From the NCBI GenBank assembly GCA_046290215.1, contig JBKAGC010000232.1, positions 1 to 5,770 of the forward strand: a DNA stretch of 5,770 nucleotides, read 5' to 3'. Source of the DNA: JAHRVQ01 sp046290215 (GTDB taxonomy: Bacteria; Pseudomonadota; Gammaproteobacteria; Pseudomonadales; Azotimanducaceae). The position numbers were made by a program, and so were the translations under genes. Every line of letters begins with the position of its first letter. The first letter of the stretch is position 1. Below the pieces are notes generated by a model. It was not told the origin of the DNA. It did no database searches and worked only from the letters and a program-made list of their open reading frames with translations. This document shows positions 5,174-5,770 of the stretch, piece after piece.

Positions 5174-5770
5174 CTATTGAATCCAACCATTGCGTGAGAA
5201 GCCCGGCATATTCAAGCCAGGTTTCTTGTGCAGCCATATCGCAAAGGCTTTACCAACAATCTTGTCTTCAGATACTAACCCCCAGAACCGACTATCGCTA
5301 CTCTGGTCTCTATTGTCCCCCATCATGAAGTAGTGGCCCTCAGGAACAACCCACTCACCATCGATCTCGCCGCGGCGCAAATCCCGGTGGATGAGATGCT
5401 CAATGCCCCCCAGAGTCTCGGAAAATACCTGATACTGGGGTCGTCCGGGCGGCAGTGCAGCGATAAACTCGAGGGCCTGGGGCACATCGTTGATATACAG
5501 CTGCTTATCTTCATAGCGCACCGTATCGCCCGGGATACCCACCACACGTTTGATGAAATACTCATCCTTATGAGGCGGAATAAACACCATCACCTCGCCG
5601 TTCTTGGGCATATCCACATCGATAATTTTCGTCCCGATAACTGGCAAGCGAATACCGTAGGCGAATTTGTTCACCACAATAAAGTCGCCGGTTTGCAACG
5701 TTGGCACCATGGATTCAGACGGTATTTGAAACGGCTCGGCCAGAAATGAACGCAACACAAGTACCAGGGT
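5174..5770 (-). CDS. lepB: Signal peptidase I, C-terminal part (5' end beyond right edge)
   Basis: LepB is the inner-membrane serine protease that removes signal peptides from exported proteins on the periplasmic side. The 198 residues seen start inside the last membrane segment (TLVLVLRSFL) and run to the natural end. Catalytic serine is S20 of the fragment in IPSESMVPTL, and the general-base lysine is K74 in FIKRVVGIPGD. Box E is MMGDNRDQSSDSRFWG (149-164). The distance from the lysine to GDNRD is about 77 residues, well below that in E. coli LepB, so the periplasmic insert is the short form. The frame is open to the edge, and the GTG at 5758 is internal, not the start. lepA is expected upstream from conserved gene order but is not in view. 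Confidence 0.97.
   Translation of the reverse strand, partial: TLVLVLRSFLAEPFQIPSESMVPTLQTGDFIVVNKFAYGIRLPVIGTKIIDVDMPKNGEVMVFIPPHKDEYFIKRVVGIPGDTVRYEDKQLYINDVPQALEFIAALPPGRPQYQVFSETLGGIEHLIHRDLRRGEIDGEWVVPEGHYFMMGDNRDQSSDSRFWGLVSEDKIVGKAFAIWLHKKPGLNMPGFSRNGWIQ

Noticed and set aside
5333..5749. 138-codon plus-strand open frame opposite lepB
   Set aside because: It lies wholly antisense to a lepB frame with all its catalytic motifs and shows no recognisable family or ribosome site.
1..5770. CRISPR array, tRNA, rRNA, insertion sequence or phage genes
   Set aside because: No regularly spaced repeats, cloverleaf-like stretch, transposase or integrase frame, or flanking terminal repeats were seen; the genes are core chromosomal ones in near-standard order.

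Overview
The window is a stretch of gammaproteobacterial chromosome. The evidence is the minus-strand order lepB - DUF4845 - rnc - era - recO - acpS, a conserved gammaproteobacterial block, followed by a cysM-type cysteine synthase. Every protein reads as a typical gammaproteobacterial family member, and base composition looks moderate (about half G+C by eye) and even. A marine or Pseudomonas/Cellvibrio-like lineage is plausible, but the genus cannot be fixed from the sequence.

Layout from right to left (direction of transcription for most genes). The 3' part of lepB (signal peptidase I) enters from the right edge. A 145-base spacer follows. It holds three imperfect 13-base tandem repeats and a leader in which the Shine-Dalgarno of the next gene lies in the loop of a perfect 6-bp hairpin. 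Then come five genes joined end to end: a DUF4845 membrane protein, rnc, era, recO and acpS. Their junctions are 4-base overlaps (TTGA, ATGA, ATGA) and a 14-base overlap for era/recO, so they probably form one translationally coupled unit. pdxJ, which sits between recO and acpS in Escherichia coli and Pseudomonas relatives, is absent from this junction.

Converging on acpS is the only clear plus-strand gene. It encodes a 259-residue protein made of a response-regulator receiver domain and a histidine phosphotransfer (Hpt) domain, with no kinase core. It resembles the detached tail of a BarA/GacS hybrid kinase. Its 104-base upstream region is shared with the divergent cysM and carries a perfect 14-bp palindrome. 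After cysM, at the left edge, a short open frame of unknown identity leaves the window.

In function, rnc and era serve rRNA processing and 30S assembly, recO recombinational repair, acpS activation of acyl carrier protein, lepB removal of signal peptides, and cysM cysteine synthesis. Most of the window is ordinary core genome. The points worth a second look are the orphan receiver-Hpt protein, the structured leader and repeats ahead of the rnc operon, the TTG start of rnc, and the missing pdxJ.
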